A stretch of 53,961 nucleotides of DNA from an uncultured Thermomicrobiales bacterium (GCA_902806345.1 CADCWF010000333.1:1-53961); one strand, 5' to 3'. Positions 17,329 to 26,147 are shown, counted from the stretch's first letter. Program-made: numbers and translations. The notes: a model not told the origin generated them from the letters alone.

Positions 17329-18542
17329 GGCTCTCCCTCCAGTCCGTCATCCCGCACGCCGCCTCCGACGGCACCCACTGGCCGATACCGATCCCGGAAC
17401 TCTGCGTGAGCCTGGGTGAACGCTCCCGCCTCGATCGCGGCACGGATGGACTCCATCTGCCGCGCCAGGAACCGGAGGTTGTGGGCCGAGGCGAGCCTGA
17501 GCCCGAGCACCTCGCCCGCCCGGAACAGGTGGTGGAGGTAGGCCGCCGTGAAGCGGCAGCATGCGGCGCAATCGCAACTCGGGTCGAGGGGCTCGTGCCG
17601 CTCAGCGAAGAAGCGGTGGCGGATGCTGACCCGGCCATCCGGCGTGAACACAGCCCCGTTCCGCGCCAGCCGCGTTGGCAACACGCAATCGAAAAGATCG
17701 ACTCCGCGTTCGACCCCCATCCAGAGATCCTCCGGCGAGCCCACCCCCATTAGGTAGCGCGGCTTCTGGCGGGGCAGGTCGGGTTCGACGACCTCCAGCA
17801 TCGCCGCCATCAAAGGCTTCGGTTCGCCGACGCTGAGGCCGCCGATGGCGCACCCCGCAACCTCGGACGAGGCGACGAAGCGGGCGCTCTCCCGCCGGAG
17901 GTCCGGCTCCAGTCCGCCCTGGGCGATCCCGAAGAGGACCGAGCCCCGGCTTGTTTCGTCCCTGGCCCGATGCGCCTCTTGGCAACGGACCAGCCAACGG
18001 TGACTCCGCTCGGTGGCGTCCCGGACAGCAACCCGTTCCGCCGGTAAGCCGACCACGTGGTCGAGCGGCATCAGCACATCCGAGCCGAACCCCAGCTGTA
18101 GTTCCACCGCCCGCTCGGGAGTCAGCCTGTGAGCGGACCCGTCGATGTGGGAGCGAAAGGTGACGCCATCGTCGGAGACCTGGGCCTTGTGGGCCAGGCT
18201 GAAGACCTGGAACCCCCCGCTGTCGGTCAGGATCGGACCGTCCCAGCCCATGAAGCGGTGGAGACCGTCTGCTCGCCGAATCGTCTCGACCCCGGGCCTC
18301 AGCATCAGGTGGTAGGTATTCGCCAGGATGATCGAGGCGCCGGTCGCCCGCACTTCGTCGGGGTGCAGCGTCTTGACTGCCGCCTGCGTCCCGACGGGCA
18401 TGAACGCCGGAGTCTCAACGTCACCACGCCCAAGAGTCAGGCGACCACGCCTGGCGGCACAGCCCGCGGCTTCCGCCAGGAGGTCGAACCGGAATCCCGA
18501 TCCCGTCGGTCCGATGGTAGAGGTTGGAACGCTCAAGCTCAC
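17325..18542 (-). CDS. tgt: Queuine/preQ1 tRNA-guanine transglycosylase
   Basis: The enzyme exchanges guanine 34 of GUN-anticodon tRNAs for preQ1 in queuosine synthesis. It has 405 residues. The substrate motif LTDSGGFQVFS has Asp at 107, GGLSVGEPK is near 235, and DLFDCVLPTRLARNGAVFT near 280 contains the nucleophilic Asp. The zinc site CDCAACCRFTAAYLHH lies near 323-340. The start is GTG 18542. It heads a five-gene operon. A queuosine-precursor transporter gene lies 1.4 kb away on the other strand, which fits salvage of Q precursors. Confidence 0.94.
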   Translation of the reverse strand: MSLSVPTSTIGPTGSGFRFDLLAEAAGCAARRGRLTLGRGDVETPAFMPVGTQAAVKTLHPDEVRATGASIILANTYHLMLRPGVETIRRADGLHRFMGWDGPILTDSGGFQVFSLAHKAQVSDDGVTFRSHIDGSAHRLTPERAVELQLGFGSDVLMPLDHVVGLPAERVAVRDATERSHRWLVRCQEAHRARDETSRGSVLFGIAQGGLEPDLRRESARFVASSEVAGCAIGGLSVGEPKPLMAAMLEVVEPDLPRQKPRYLMGVGSPEDLWMGVERGVDLFDCVLPTRLARNGAVFTPDGRVSIRHRFFAERHEPLDPSCDCAACCRFTAAYLHHLFRAGEVLGLRLASAHNLRFLARQMESIRAAIEAGAFTQAHAEFRDRYRPVGAVGGGVRDDGLEGEP

Positions 18543-18620
18543 GGGTACAGGCGAAGCGCCGCGCGCCGACCGTCTCGGCGCGTCGTTGGACGGCCGGTCA
18601 TCCGGTCAACCTCGGGGACA

Positions 18621-18652
18621 GTTCTTGGGGAGAACCAAAGGGTTGCCAACCC
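18621..18652 (-). terminator. Tandem hairpins between tatA and tgt
   Basis: Two perfect 5-bp stems lie side by side: GGGTT/AACCC (18640-18652) and GTTCT/AGAAC (18621-18635). On the minus strand they fall just after the tatA stop, the first being followed by TTTGGTT. They may be a weak terminator or part of the tgt leader. Confidence 0.4.
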
Positions 18653-18669
18653 AAATCGGTTGAGATGCA

Positions 18670-19275
18670 TCAGGCCCGCCGGCTGTACGACGCCGCGGCA
18701 CGGCGCTGCCGGACTCGCGCCAGCGCGGGGTCACCCTGGGCAACCAGGTTTTCAAGTTCGGTCCCGTTGCCGTTACCGGAGGTTGGGCCCGTCAGCAGGG
18801 CGTCGTCCAACATGGACACGTCGACCAGGGGATCGGCTTTGGTGGCAAGCGGGAGCGCGGCCTTGCCGTTCGTCGCGGGTTTGCTAACGGCGTGCTTGGG
18901 AGCGGTCCTGGAGGCAGGCTTCGCCCCCGAGGTCTTGGCGGCCCCCGACGTTGCCGCCGTCTTCGCCGACCCGCTCCCCAGCTTTGCCGGCGTTCCCTTG
19001 CGACCAGTCGCCGAGGAGAGGTCGCTCTTGACGCTGTCGGCGACGGTGTCGACCTCGTCGACCATCGACTTCATCTCGCGGCGGAAGGTGTCCTTGATGT
19101 CGTCGACCTCGGCGATGGTCTTCTCGAACTCGCCGGTCAGGTCGGACGTCATCTTGCGGAACTCGCGGATCCAGCGCCCCGCCTGCCCTGCCAACTCGGG
19201 CAGTCGGGCTGGCCCGAAGACCACCAGGGCGATCACCGCGATGATGAAGAGTTCCGTGTACCCGACGCCGAACAT
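18670..19275 (-). CDS. tatA: Sec-independent translocase subunit TatA/TatB
   Basis: The protein has 201 residues. The N-terminal membrane helix and hinge are typical: MFGVGYTELFIIAVIALVVFGP, then ARLPELAGQAGRWIREFRK and an amphipathic helix. It then has a charged helical stretch (about 40-95) and a long Ala/Lys/Ser/Thr-rich disordered tail, ending ASYSRRA. TatA proteins are usually 60-100 residues, so the extension is closer to TatB-like lengths; A versus B type cannot be settled from this sequence. No tatC is nearby. It lies divergent from pth. Confidence 0.88.
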   Translation of the reverse strand: MFGVGYTELFIIAVIALVVFGPARLPELAGQAGRWIREFRKMTSDLTGEFEKTIAEVDDIKDTFRREMKSMVDEVDTVADSVKSDLSSATGRKGTPAKLGSGSAKTAATSGAAKTSGAKPASRTAPKHAVSKPATNGKAALPLATKADPLVDVSMLDDALLTGPTSGNGNGTELENLVAQGDPALARVRQRRAAASYSRRA

Positions 19276-19394
19276 GCAGGAGGTCCTCGACGAGGCGTGC
19301 GGCCGTACGGGATGAGGAGTGCCGCGACGTGGCAGAATCGGGCCGGGAGTATACCACCGACCGGCTTCGCTCCAGGAGGCACCCGCGCTATCTG

Positions 19395-19976
19395 ATGAAA
19401 TTGATCGTTGGATTGGGAAATCCCGGCCGTGAATACGCGACCACCCGCCACAACCTCGGCTTCATGGTCGTCGACGAACTCCTGCGCCGAGCCGGAGGCG
19501 GAATCTTCCGCAAGCGCTTCAAGGCCGACCTGGTGGACATCATGCACAAGGCGGAGAAACTGGTCCTGGTCAAGCCGCAGACCTACATGAACCTCAGCGG
19601 CCATTCCGTGCGCGAGACGGCAGGCTGGTACAAGGTCCCACGCCAGGACATCCTGGTCGTGTTGGATGACCTCGACCTCCCGTTCGGCTCGATCCGGATG
19701 AGAGCAGACGGCAGCGCCGGCGGGCATAACGGCCTGAAGTCCGTGACGGAACAACTCGGCGGTCGCGACATCCCGCGCCTCCGAATCGGGATCGGGCGCG
19801 GCCCCGGTGCCGCCACCGCCCAAGTCCTGTCGCGGTTCGGGCCGGCGGAGGAGCGAGCGCTACCCGAGATCGTCGGCGGTGCAGCCGACTGCTGCGAGCG
19901 GTGGGTGGCGGAAGGCATCATCGCCGCAATGAATCGCTGCAACAAGCGGGAATCCACTGTCCTGGAGCCGGCATGA
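19395..19976 (+). CDS. pth: Peptidyl-tRNA hydrolase
   Basis: This enzyme releases peptides from stalled peptidyl-tRNA. From ATG 19395 it is 193 residues, the normal length. Motifs are GLGNPGREYATTRHNLGF at 6-23 (conserved Asn 9 and catalytic His 19), KPQTYMNLSG near 60-70 and LDDLDLPFG near 90 (conserved Asp). SAGGHNGLKS follows near 109. A GGAGG sits about 15 bases upstream, rather far; GTG 19329 would add 22 non-conserved residues. The stop overlaps the ATG of the transporter gene. Confidence 0.92.
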   Translation: MKLIVGLGNPGREYATTRHNLGFMVVDELLRRAGGGIFRKRFKADLVDIMHKAEKLVLVKPQTYMNLSGHSVRETAGWYKVPRQDILVVLDDLDLPFGSIRMRADGSAGGHNGLKSVTEQLGGRDIPRLRIGIGRGPGAATAQVLSRFGPAEERALPEIVGGAADCCERWVAEGIIAAMNRCNKRESTVLEPA

Positions 19977-20719
19977 TGAGCGCTGCCCTGCCCCCTATCG
20001 AGGGCGTACCGGGGCCGAGAGACGCCTTCCGGTTCCTCGACCTGATCACGGCGTCATTCGTCGCCACCCTGCTCCTCTCCAATATCGCCTCGACCAAGAT
20101 CGTCTCGATCCCGCCGTTCGAGTTCGACGGCGGAACCGTGCTCTTCCCGCTGTCGTACGTCTTCGGAGACATCCTGACCGAGGTCTACGGCTACCGGCGG
20201 GCGCGGCGGGTAATTTGGATCGGGTTTATCTGGATCGCCGTCGCGGCCGGGTTCCTCGCCCTGGTCGACGCGTTGCCGGCGGCTCCCGGCTACGAACTGG
20301 CCGGCGCGTTCCATGCCATCCTCGGGCAAACCCCGCGGATCATCGTCGGCAGCCTCGTCGCCTTCTGGGCCGGCTCGTTCGTCAACAGCGCCGTCCTCGC
20401 CCGACTCAAGGTGGCGACCCATGGTCGCTTCCTCTGGCTCCGAACGTCGTCGTCGACCATCGGCGGTCAGGGCGTCGACACCGCCATCTTCCTGGCCATC
20501 GCCTTCTGGGGCGTGCTCCCGAACGAGCTCTTGCTGGCCGTCTTCGTCTCCAATTACGTCTTCAAGGTCGGCGTCGAGTTACTGCTGATGCCCGTTACCT
20601 ATCTGATCGTCGGCTCGCTGAAGCGGGCCGAGGGGGTCGACATCTTCGACCGACGGACTGACTTCAACCCGTTCCGCCTCTCCCGTGCTCATCCGGACAC
20701 CGCGACTGTACGATCGTGA
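19973..20719 (+). CDS. yhhQ: Queuosine precursor transporter (YhhQ/DUF165)
   Basis: This is a 248-residue membrane protein with about six helices. The DUF165 pattern is visible: ITASFVATLLLSNIASTKIV near 24, GGTVLFPLSYVFGDILTEVYGYRRARRVIW near 50-80 and VNSAVLARLKVATHGRFLWLRTSSSTIGGQGVDTAIF near 135-170. The family imports queuosine precursors such as preQ0/preQ1 (family knowledge). The start ATG overlaps the pth stop and has GGAG upstream. With tgt nearby and no queCDEF genes in the window, it suggests scavenging of Q precursors. Confidence 0.9.
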   Translation: MMSAALPPIEGVPGPRDAFRFLDLITASFVATLLLSNIASTKIVSIPPFEFDGGTVLFPLSYVFGDILTEVYGYRRARRVIWIGFIWIAVAAGFLALVDALPAAPGYELAGAFHAILGQTPRIIVGSLVAFWAGSFVNSAVLARLKVATHGRFLWLRTSSSTIGGQGVDTAIFLAIAFWGVLPNELLLAVFVSNYVFKVGVELLLMPVTYLIVGSLKRAEGVDIFDRRTDFNPFRLSRAHPDTATVRS

Positions 20720-20753
20720 GAGCTTCGGCGGGACAGAACGGCTGGGAGAAACG

Positions 20754-21644
20754 GTGACCGAGCAGGATACCGACCGACAGTCGGTCAGGGCCAGCACCGA
20801 GATCGTACTCGTGATCGGCGCCGGCACCATGGGACGCGGAATCGCTCAAGCGGTCGCCGAAGCCGGCCACCCTACACTGCTCTTCGACGCCGACCAAAGA
20901 AATCTCGAGCACGGACTGGCGGTCCTGGAGACCGCTTGGGAGCGCGCGGTCCAGAAGGGCAAGCTCGCTTCGAGCGACGCCCGAGCCGCCCGAACCCGCT
21001 TGCAACCGGCTCAGGGGCTGGACGAGGCGGCCGCGGCGGCGATCGTCATCGAGGCCATCTTCGAAGATCCGGAGATCAAGGTCACCCTGTTCCGGGAACT
21101 CGACGCCATCGTGCCCGAGAGCGCGCTCCTGGCCTCCAACACGTCGTCGATCTCGATCACCCGTCTGGCCGCCGCGGTGAAGGCGCCTGGTAGCTTCTTG
21201 GGCCTCCACTTCTTCAACCCGGTACCGGTGCTGCCGCTGGTCGAGGTGGTTCGCGGTCTGCGTACGGACGAGGCGACGGTCAATCGGGCGCTCGGTTTCG
21301 TCCGGGGACTCGGCAAGACGCCGGTCGTCGTCAACGATTCCCCCGGTTTCGTCGTCAACCGTGTGCTCCTGCCGATGATCAACGAAGCCGTCCTCTGCCT
21401 CGCCGAAGGGGTCGCCGGCAAGGAGGCGATCGACGAGGTGATGAAGCTCGGGGCATCCCACCCGTTGGGCCCCCTTGCCCTCGCCGATTTGATCGGCCTC
21501 GATGTCTGCCTCGACATCATGCGGACGCTCCACCGCGACCTTGGCGACGACAAGTACCGCCCGGCCCCGTTGTTGGCGAGAATGGTCGACGCCGGCAAAC
21601 TCGGCCGCAAGGGCGGCGAAGGATTCTACCGGTACGACCGTTGA
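20754..21644 (+). CDS. 3-hydroxybutyryl-CoA dehydrogenase
   Basis: This NAD-dependent 3-hydroxyacyl-CoA dehydrogenase has 296 residues, the single-function form. The Rossmann motif [11 protein letters not shown] lies at about 22-32. Other motifs are [12 protein letters not shown] near 125, [17 protein letters not shown] near 145 (catalytic His) and [20 protein letters not shown] near 195. [18 protein letters not shown] follows near 245. The GTG at 20754 has GGGAGA 4-5 bases upstream. It follows the transporter by 34 bp and is followed at 22 bp by the B12-binding mutase subunit, so an acyl-CoA catabolic transcript is likely. Confidence 0.9.
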   Translation: MTEQDTDRQSVRASTEIVLVIGAGTMGRGIAQAVAEAGHPTLLFDADQRNLEHGLAVLETAWERAVQKGKLASSDARAARTRLQPAQGLDEAAAAAIVIEAIFEDPEIKVTLFRELDAIVPESALLASNTSSISITRLAAAVKAPGSFLGLHFFNPVPVLPLVEVVRGLRTDEATVNRALGFVRGLGKTPVVVNDSPGFVVNRVLLPMINEAVLCLAEGVAGKEAIDEVMKLGASHPLGPLALADLIGLDVCLDIMRTLHRDLGDDKYRPAPLLARMVDAGKLGRKGGEGFYRYDR

Positions 21645-21666
21645 CGAAGCTTTACGGGAACGCGCG

Positions 21667-22119
21667 ATGACTGAGTCCACTCCGAAGACCATCGGCTCCT
21701 CGGTGCCCCCGCCGTCGCACCCGATCCGGGTCCTCATCGCGAAGCCCGGACTGGACGGGCACGACCGCGGCGCCAAGGTGATCGCCCGCGCCCTCCGCGA
21801 CGCCGGCTTCGAGGTGGTCTATACGGGCCTCTTCCAGACGCCCGAGATGATTGCCTCCGCGGCGCTCCAGGAAGACGTCGATGTCGTCGGCCTCAGCATC
21901 CTCTCGGGGGCCCACCTGCCGCTCTTCCCCCGGATCATGGCGGCCCTGCACGATCGGGGACTCGACGATGTCCTCGTCGTTGCCGGTGGCACCATCCCCT
22001 CCGACGACGTGCCCTTGGTCAACGAAATGGGAATCGCTGCGGTCTTCGGCCCAGGCACCTCCTTCGCCGAGGTCGTCACCTTTCTCCGCGACCACGCGCC
22101 CCGACGCGAAGGGGCGTAG
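21667..22119 (+). CDS. Cobalamin-binding subunit of methylmalonyl-CoA mutase
   Basis: This is a stand-alone B12-binding domain of 150 residues. [18 protein letters not shown] has the DxHxxG motif with the cobalt-ligand His at 32, followed by SILSGAH near 83 and [10 protein letters not shown] near 108. It is the small/C-terminal module of acyl-CoA mutases that interconvert methylmalonyl- and succinyl-CoA. The large catalytic subunit is not in the window, so it must be elsewhere. The following gene is its GTPase chaperone, 4 bases downstream, which supports the assignment. Isobutyryl- or ethylmalonyl-CoA mutase is an alternative partner. Confidence 0.9.
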   Translation: MTESTPKTIGSSVPPPSHPIRVLIAKPGLDGHDRGAKVIARALRDAGFEVVYTGLFQTPEMIASAALQEDVDVVGLSILSGAHLPLFPRIMAALHDRGLDDVLVVAGGTIPSDDVPLVNEMGIAAVFGPGTSFAEVVTFLRDHAPRREGA

Positions 22120-22123
22120 GCGG

Positions 22124-23107
22124 GTGGCCGGCGATCTGGTGGAACAACTCGACCGGGGCGATCAACGGGCCCTGCCACGCCTCCTGACGCTGGTCGAGAA
22201 CGACGATCCCCGTGGCCTCGCCGCGCTCGAGCAGCTCTACCCTCGGACCGGACGAGCCCACGTCGTCGGGATCACCGGCCCGCCGGGGAGCGGCAAGAGC
22301 ACCCTCGTCGCCGCTCTCGTTGCCGGTCTCCGTAAGCGGAGCGAACGCGTCGCGGTGCTGGCGATCGACCCGTCGAGCCCGGTCTCTGGCGGCGCCGTCC
22401 TCGGTGACCGGATCCGGATGATGGAGCGACACGCCGACCCGGGCGTCTTCGTCCGCTCGATGGCCGCTCGAGGACGCCTCGGCGGCCTCGCCCCGACCGC
22501 CGCCCGAGCGGTCCACCTGCTCGACGCGGCGGGCTACTCGACGATCCTGGTCGAGACCGTTGGCACCGGGCAGGACGGCATTTCCGTCGCCGACCTGGCC
22601 CACACCGTAGCGGTCGTCCAGGTGCCGGGCCTCGGCGACGGAGTCCAGTCGATCAAGGCCGGTCAACTCGAGATCGGCGACCTGCTTGTGGTCAACAAGC
22701 TGGATCTGCCCGGGGCACGGGAGGTGGTGCGGCTCCTCCGATTGGATGTCGCCGCTCAACACCAACCCGACGGCTGGGACACCCCAGTTGTCGGCGTTTC
22801 GGCGACGAGCGGCGACGGCATCGAGGACGTTCTGGAGGCCATCGAGGCCCACCACCGCCACCTCAAGGCGACGGCCGGGTGGGGCGACCGCACCCGCCGC
22901 GCGGCCGTTGCCGAGATCCTCGGCGGCGTCCGTCAGGAGCTCGATCGACGGTTCCGAGAGGTCGGCAGTTCCGATGACCTCGGTACCCTGGTGGCGGACG
23001 TGGCGAACCGAAGGAGTTCGCCGGAGATGGCGATTGCCGCACTGCTCGACCGCCTAGGGGGTGCCCTTGGCGGCGGCGATCCGGTTGGCGATCAGCGCCG
23101 CGGTTGA
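22124..23107 (+). CDS. meaB: Methylmalonyl-CoA mutase GTPase chaperone MeaB/ArgK
   Basis: This G3E-family GTPase loads and protects adenosylcobalamin on the mutase. It has 327 residues. The P-loop GPPGSGKST is at 52-60, DPSSPVSGGAVLGDRIRM is near 84-101, VETVGTGQ near 146 and NKLDLPGA near 195. The helical C-terminal dimerisation arm follows. The GTG start lies 4 bases after the B12 subunit stop. Its 3' end overlaps larB on the opposite strand by 54 bases, so the two transcripts converge within coding sequence. Confidence 0.92.
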   Translation: MAGDLVEQLDRGDQRALPRLLTLVENDDPRGLAALEQLYPRTGRAHVVGITGPPGSGKSTLVAALVAGLRKRSERVAVLAIDPSSPVSGGAVLGDRIRMMERHADPGVFVRSMAARGRLGGLAPTAARAVHLLDAAGYSTILVETVGTGQDGISVADLAHTVAVVQVPGLGDGVQSIKAGQLEIGDLLVVNKLDLPGAREVVRLLRLDVAAQHQPDGWDTPVVGVSATSGDGIEDVLEAIEAHHRHLKATAGWGDRTRRAAVAEILGGVRQELDRRFREVGSSDDLGTLVADVANRRSSPEMAIAALLDRLGGALGGGDPVGDQRRG

Positions 23108-23833
23108 ACCGGCGCCGACGCCGTTGTCGATGTTGACCACGACCAGTCCAGGTGCGCACGACTGGAGCATGGTGGTCATTGCGCCGACCCCGCCTCCGCC
23201 GAAGCCGTAGCCGATCGACGTCGGCAGCCCGATTACCGGCACCGCCACGAGGCCGGCGACGACCGACGGCAGGGCGCCGTCCATGCCGGCCGCGACGACG
23301 ATCACGTCGACCCCCGACCCGACCATCCGCTCGAGCGGACCCACCAGCCGGTGAAGGCCGGCCACGCCGACGTCGACCGCCTCGTCGACGGTCGCCCCCA
23401 TTTCTCGCGCTACCAGCGCTGCCTCCGCCGCGATGGGCAAGTCCGAGGTGCCGGCGGCGAGCATGCCAACGCGACCTCCGCCGTCCTCGACCGACGACTC
23501 AGCGGTCGCGACGACCACCGCCCGTGCTCTTTCGTGCCGTTCGACAACCCACCCGACTCTCAGTCGCCGCTCGACCTCCTCGGCAACCGATTCCGAGCAC
23601 CGAGTCGCCAATGCGCGGCCGTTCCGTTCCGCCAACCGGAGCAACGCCTCGGCAACGGTCTCGGCACTCTTGTGCTCGGCGTGAACAATCTCGGGGATGC
23701 CGGTTCGCTGACGACGCGCAAGGTCGAGCCGGAGCGTCGGCCGGTCATCACCGACTGGCAATGCCCGGTTCCCGGCTCCGTCTCCATCGAGGGCCGCCCG
23801 AACGTCGTCAAACGGCCGCGGTCGCTGGCTCAC
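23054..23833 (-). CDS. larB: Nickel-pincer cofactor biosynthesis protein LarB
   Basis: The protein has 259 residues with an AIR-carboxylase (PurE)-like C-terminal domain: GMLAAGTSDLPIAAEAALVAREMG near 122, DVIVVAAGMDGALPSVVAGLV near 175 and PTSIGYGFGGGG near 203. The N-terminal region has the LarB form (DLARRQRTGIPEIVHAEHKSAE near 37-58). LarB carboxylates and hydrolyses nicotinic-acid adenine dinucleotide at the start of nickel-pincer synthesis (family knowledge). Neither larC nor larE is visible here, which is unusual. The ATG lies within the tlyA stop region, so it is translationally coupled to tlyA. Confidence 0.88.
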   Translation of the reverse strand: MSQRPRPFDDVRAALDGDGAGNRALPVGDDRPTLRLDLARRQRTGIPEIVHAEHKSAETVAEALLRLAERNGRALATRCSESVAEEVERRLRVGWVVERHERARAVVVATAESSVEDGGGRVGMLAAGTSDLPIAAEAALVAREMGATVDEAVDVGVAGLHRLVGPLERMVGSGVDVIVVAAGMDGALPSVVAGLVAVPVIGLPTSIGYGFGGGGVGAMTTMLQSCAPGLVVVNIDNGVGAGSTAALIANRIAAAKGTP

Positions 23834-24639
23834 CGCTCAGTTGCCTCCCGCATTGCCTGGTCGATCATCGATCCCACGTCCCCGCTCGGCTCACCCAGCC
23901 GTAGCGACGCCAAAAACTCGACGTTCCCCGCCGGCCCCAACAGCGGCGACGCGGTCAGCCCGACACAGCCGAACCCGATGCCCTCCGCCGCTCCCAGCAC
24001 GTCCTCGAGAACCCGCCGGTGGGTCGCCGGGTCGCGCACAACGCCGCCCTTGCCGACCTCCTTCGGGCCCGCTTCGAACTGCGGCTTGACGAGCGGCACG
24101 CAGACGCCGCCGGAGCGGAGGAGCGCGGCGACGGCCGGCAGCACCAGATTGAGCGAGATGAACGACACGTCGACGGTCGCGATGTCGATCGGCTCGGGCA
24201 GTTCCCGGAGGTGGCGGGCGTTGGTCCGGTCCAAGACCACGACGCGGGCATCCCCGCGAATCTTCTCCGCGAGCTGGCCGTAGCCAACATCGATCGCGTA
24301 GACGCGAGCGGCTCCGCGTTGGAGTAGGCAGTCCGTAAACCCTCCCGTGGACGCCCCGAAGTCGGCGGCCACCAACCCCGAGACGTCGACCCCGAAGCGG
24401 TCGAGGGCGTGGTCCAGCTTTTCTCCGCCACGGGAAACGAATCGAGCTTTCTCGACCAGCGCGATCGCGTCGGTTGACTTGACCCCGGCCCCAGCCCGAT
24501 CGACGACGGCGCCGTTGACCAGTACGTCGCGGGCGAGGATCAGAGCCCGTGCCCGCGACCGCGTCTCCGCCACTCCTCGAGCGACCATCGCCTCGTCGAG
24601 ACGCTGTCGGGTCGCGTTCGCGGCGGTTCCGATCGCCAT
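23830..24639 (-). CDS. tlyA: TlyA-family rRNA 2'-O-methyltransferase / hemolysin-like
   Basis: The protein has 269 residues. An N-terminal S4 RNA-binding domain (RLDEAMVARGVAETRSRARALI to about 60) is followed by an FtsJ-like SAM methyltransferase domain: DFGASTGGFTDCLLQRGA near 93-110, AIDVGYGQLAEKIRGD near 115, DVSFISLNLVLPAVA near 155 and LVKPQFEAGPKEVGKGGVV near 180. In mycobacteria TlyA 2'-O-methylates 16S and 23S rRNA (family knowledge). It sits 3 bases after ruvC and overlaps larB by 4. Confidence 0.92.
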   Translation of the reverse strand: MAIGTAANATRQRLDEAMVARGVAETRSRARALILARDVLVNGAVVDRAGAGVKSTDAIALVEKARFVSRGGEKLDHALDRFGVDVSGLVAADFGASTGGFTDCLLQRGAARVYAIDVGYGQLAEKIRGDARVVVLDRTNARHLRELPEPIDIATVDVSFISLNLVLPAVAALLRSGGVCVPLVKPQFEAGPKEVGKGGVVRDPATHRRVLEDVLGAAEGIGFGCVGLTASPLLGPAGNVEFLASLRLGEPSGDVGSMIDQAMREATER

Positions 24640-24642
24640 GAG

Positions 24643-25131
24643 CTAGGCGCCGACGCGGAGGTTGAAGGGAGCGGTTTGCGCGTGGCAGAGGGCGACGGCG
24701 AGCGCGTCGGCCGCGTCGTCCGGATGCGGCACCTGGGCCAATCTCAGGGTGATTCGGACCATCTCCCCCATCTGCGCCTTGTCGGCCTTGCCGTATCCGG
24801 CCACCGCCTGCTTTACCTCCGACGGGGTGTACTCCGCGACATCCAGGCCGGCACGGGCGGCCGCCAGGAGGACGACCCCTCGGGCCTGCCCAACGGCCAG
24901 CGCGTTGGTGACGTTGCGTGCGAAGAAGAGCTGCTCGACCGCAATCGCATCCGGGCGATGGCGAGCGATGAGCGCCTCGATCGCGTCGTACAGCACAAGA
25001 AGCCGTCCAGGCATAGCCTGAGCGGAGGGAGTTTCGACGACCCCGAACTCTAGGCAGCGGAGTCCGTCGGTGTCATCCACGAATCCGAAGCCCAGCCGAG
25101 CGGTGCCCGGATCGATCCCCAGCGTCAGCAA
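24643..25131 (-). CDS. ruvC: Holliday junction resolvase RuvC
   Basis: This endonuclease resolves Holliday junctions with RuvAB. It has 162 residues, the usual length. The acidic catalytic residues are visible: GIDPGTARLGFG (Asp 7), AVEQLFFARNV near 65 (Glu) and HPDDAADALAVALCH near 138-152 (Asp pair). PSEVKQAVAGYGKADK near 105 carries the DNA-binding loop. It lies 2 bases after yebC, the common yebC-ruvC order in bacteria; ruvAB is not in the window. Confidence 0.95.
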   Translation of the reverse strand: MLTLGIDPGTARLGFGFVDDTDGLRCLEFGVVETPSAQAMPGRLLVLYDAIEALIARHRPDAIAVEQLFFARNVTNALAVGQARGVVLLAAARAGLDVAEYTPSEVKQAVAGYGKADKAQMGEMVRITLRLAQVPHPDDAADALAVALCHAQTAPFNLRVGA

Positions 25132-25133
25132 CC

Positions 25134-25880
25134 CTAGCCGACCTGCGCCAGGACCTCGTCGGTCACTTCGAGGTTCGTGTACACGCCCTGGACATCGTCC
25201 AGGTCCTCGAGCTTCTCGACCAGCCGGATGACCTTGACCGCCACGTCGGGCTCGGGAGCCAGCATCGTCTTCGGCTTCATCGTCAACTCGGCCGCGGAGA
25301 TGATGAACCCGGCCTCCTTCAGCGCCTCCTGGACGGAATGGAGGTCCTGCGTCTCGGTGTAGACCTCGACAGTGCCGTCCTCTCCCTGGACATCGGCGGC
25401 ACCGGCGTCGATCGCCCGGAGTGCGATCTCGTCGGGGTCTGCCTCGGTCGCGTCCAGTTCGATCAAGCCGACCTGGTCGAACATCCAGCCGACGCTGCCC
25501 GATTCCCCGAGCGTGCCCCCCGCCCGCGTCAAAGCCGCCCGCACCTCGCCGACGGTGCGGTTCCGGTTGTCCGTCATAGCCTGGATCATCAGGGCGGTGC
25601 CGCCGGGTCCGTACCCTTCGTACCAGATCTCGTCGTAGTTGACGGCTCCGCTTTCGCCGGCGGCGCGGGCGACCGCCCGCTCAATGTTGTCCTTCGGCAT
25701 GCTCGACGCGCGTGCTCGGTCGATCGCCAATCGGAGCCGGACGTTGTACTCAGGGTCGGGAAGACCCTGCCGGGCGGCGACGGAGATCTCGCGGGCGAGC
25801 TTGGTGAACAATTGCCCGCGCTTGGCGTCGGCGGCACCCTTTGCCCGCTTGATGGTTGACCATTTCGAGTGCCCGGACAT
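25134..25880 (-). CDS. yebC: YebC/PmpR-family transcriptional/translation regulator
   Basis: The protein has 248 residues. The YebC N-terminus [20 protein letters not shown] is almost invariant, followed by [23 protein letters not shown] and YEGYGPGG near 90. Then [21 protein letters not shown] and a C-terminal acidic domain follow. Family members act as DNA-binding regulators, and related proteins relieve ribosome stalling at proline stretches (family knowledge). The ATG at 25880 is fixed by this conserved N-terminus. It starts the yebC-ruvC-tlyA-larB operon and is divergent from rpoD. Confidence 0.93.
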   Translation of the reverse strand: MSGHSKWSTIKRAKGAADAKRGQLFTKLAREISVAARQGLPDPEYNVRLRLAIDRARASSMPKDNIERAVARAAGESGAVNYDEIWYEGYGPGGTALMIQAMTDNRNRTVGEVRAALTRAGGTLGESGSVGWMFDQVGLIELDATEADPDEIALRAIDAGAADVQGEDGTVEVYTETQDLHSVQEALKEAGFIISAAELTMKPKTMLAPEPDVAVKVIRLVEKLEDLDDVQGVYTNLEVTDEVLAQVG

Positions 25881-25954
25881 CGCAGAGACGCTCCTGAGAA
25901 CCCGGCGCAGGGCGCCTCCACGGCGTGGCGTCCGGGCATGACAATGCCGCAAAA

Positions 25955-25960
25955 AGTATA
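25955..25960 (-). promoter_or_regulatory. -10 element (TATACT) upstream of yebC
   Basis: On the minus strand, TATACT in the context GTGTATACTTTTTG lies about 75 bases upstream of the yebC ATG. No good -35 was found at 17 bases. Confidence 0.45.
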
Positions 25961-26066
25961 CACGCGGGTAGAAATCATCCCCGCCAGTGAAGGGCAGGGC
26001 GGCGTTGCTCGAGGGGCAATCCAGAGGCGCCGCATTCGGGTCACTGACGACGTTTGCAAAAAAGGC

Positions 26067-26095
26067 TTGAAATATAAGCAAAGCTTGGCTACACT
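26067..26095 (+). promoter_or_regulatory. rpoD promoter
   Basis: TTGAAA (26067-26072), a 17-base spacer and TACACT (26090-26095) are present in an unusually AT-rich patch. The expected transcript start near 26102 gives a leader of about 214 bases before the rpoD ATG. Confidence 0.8.
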
Positions 26096-26147
26096 CGGGC
26101 CAGCCTCCTTCCCCGTAGGGATACCGAACCGGTTTCAGCGCGACGAC

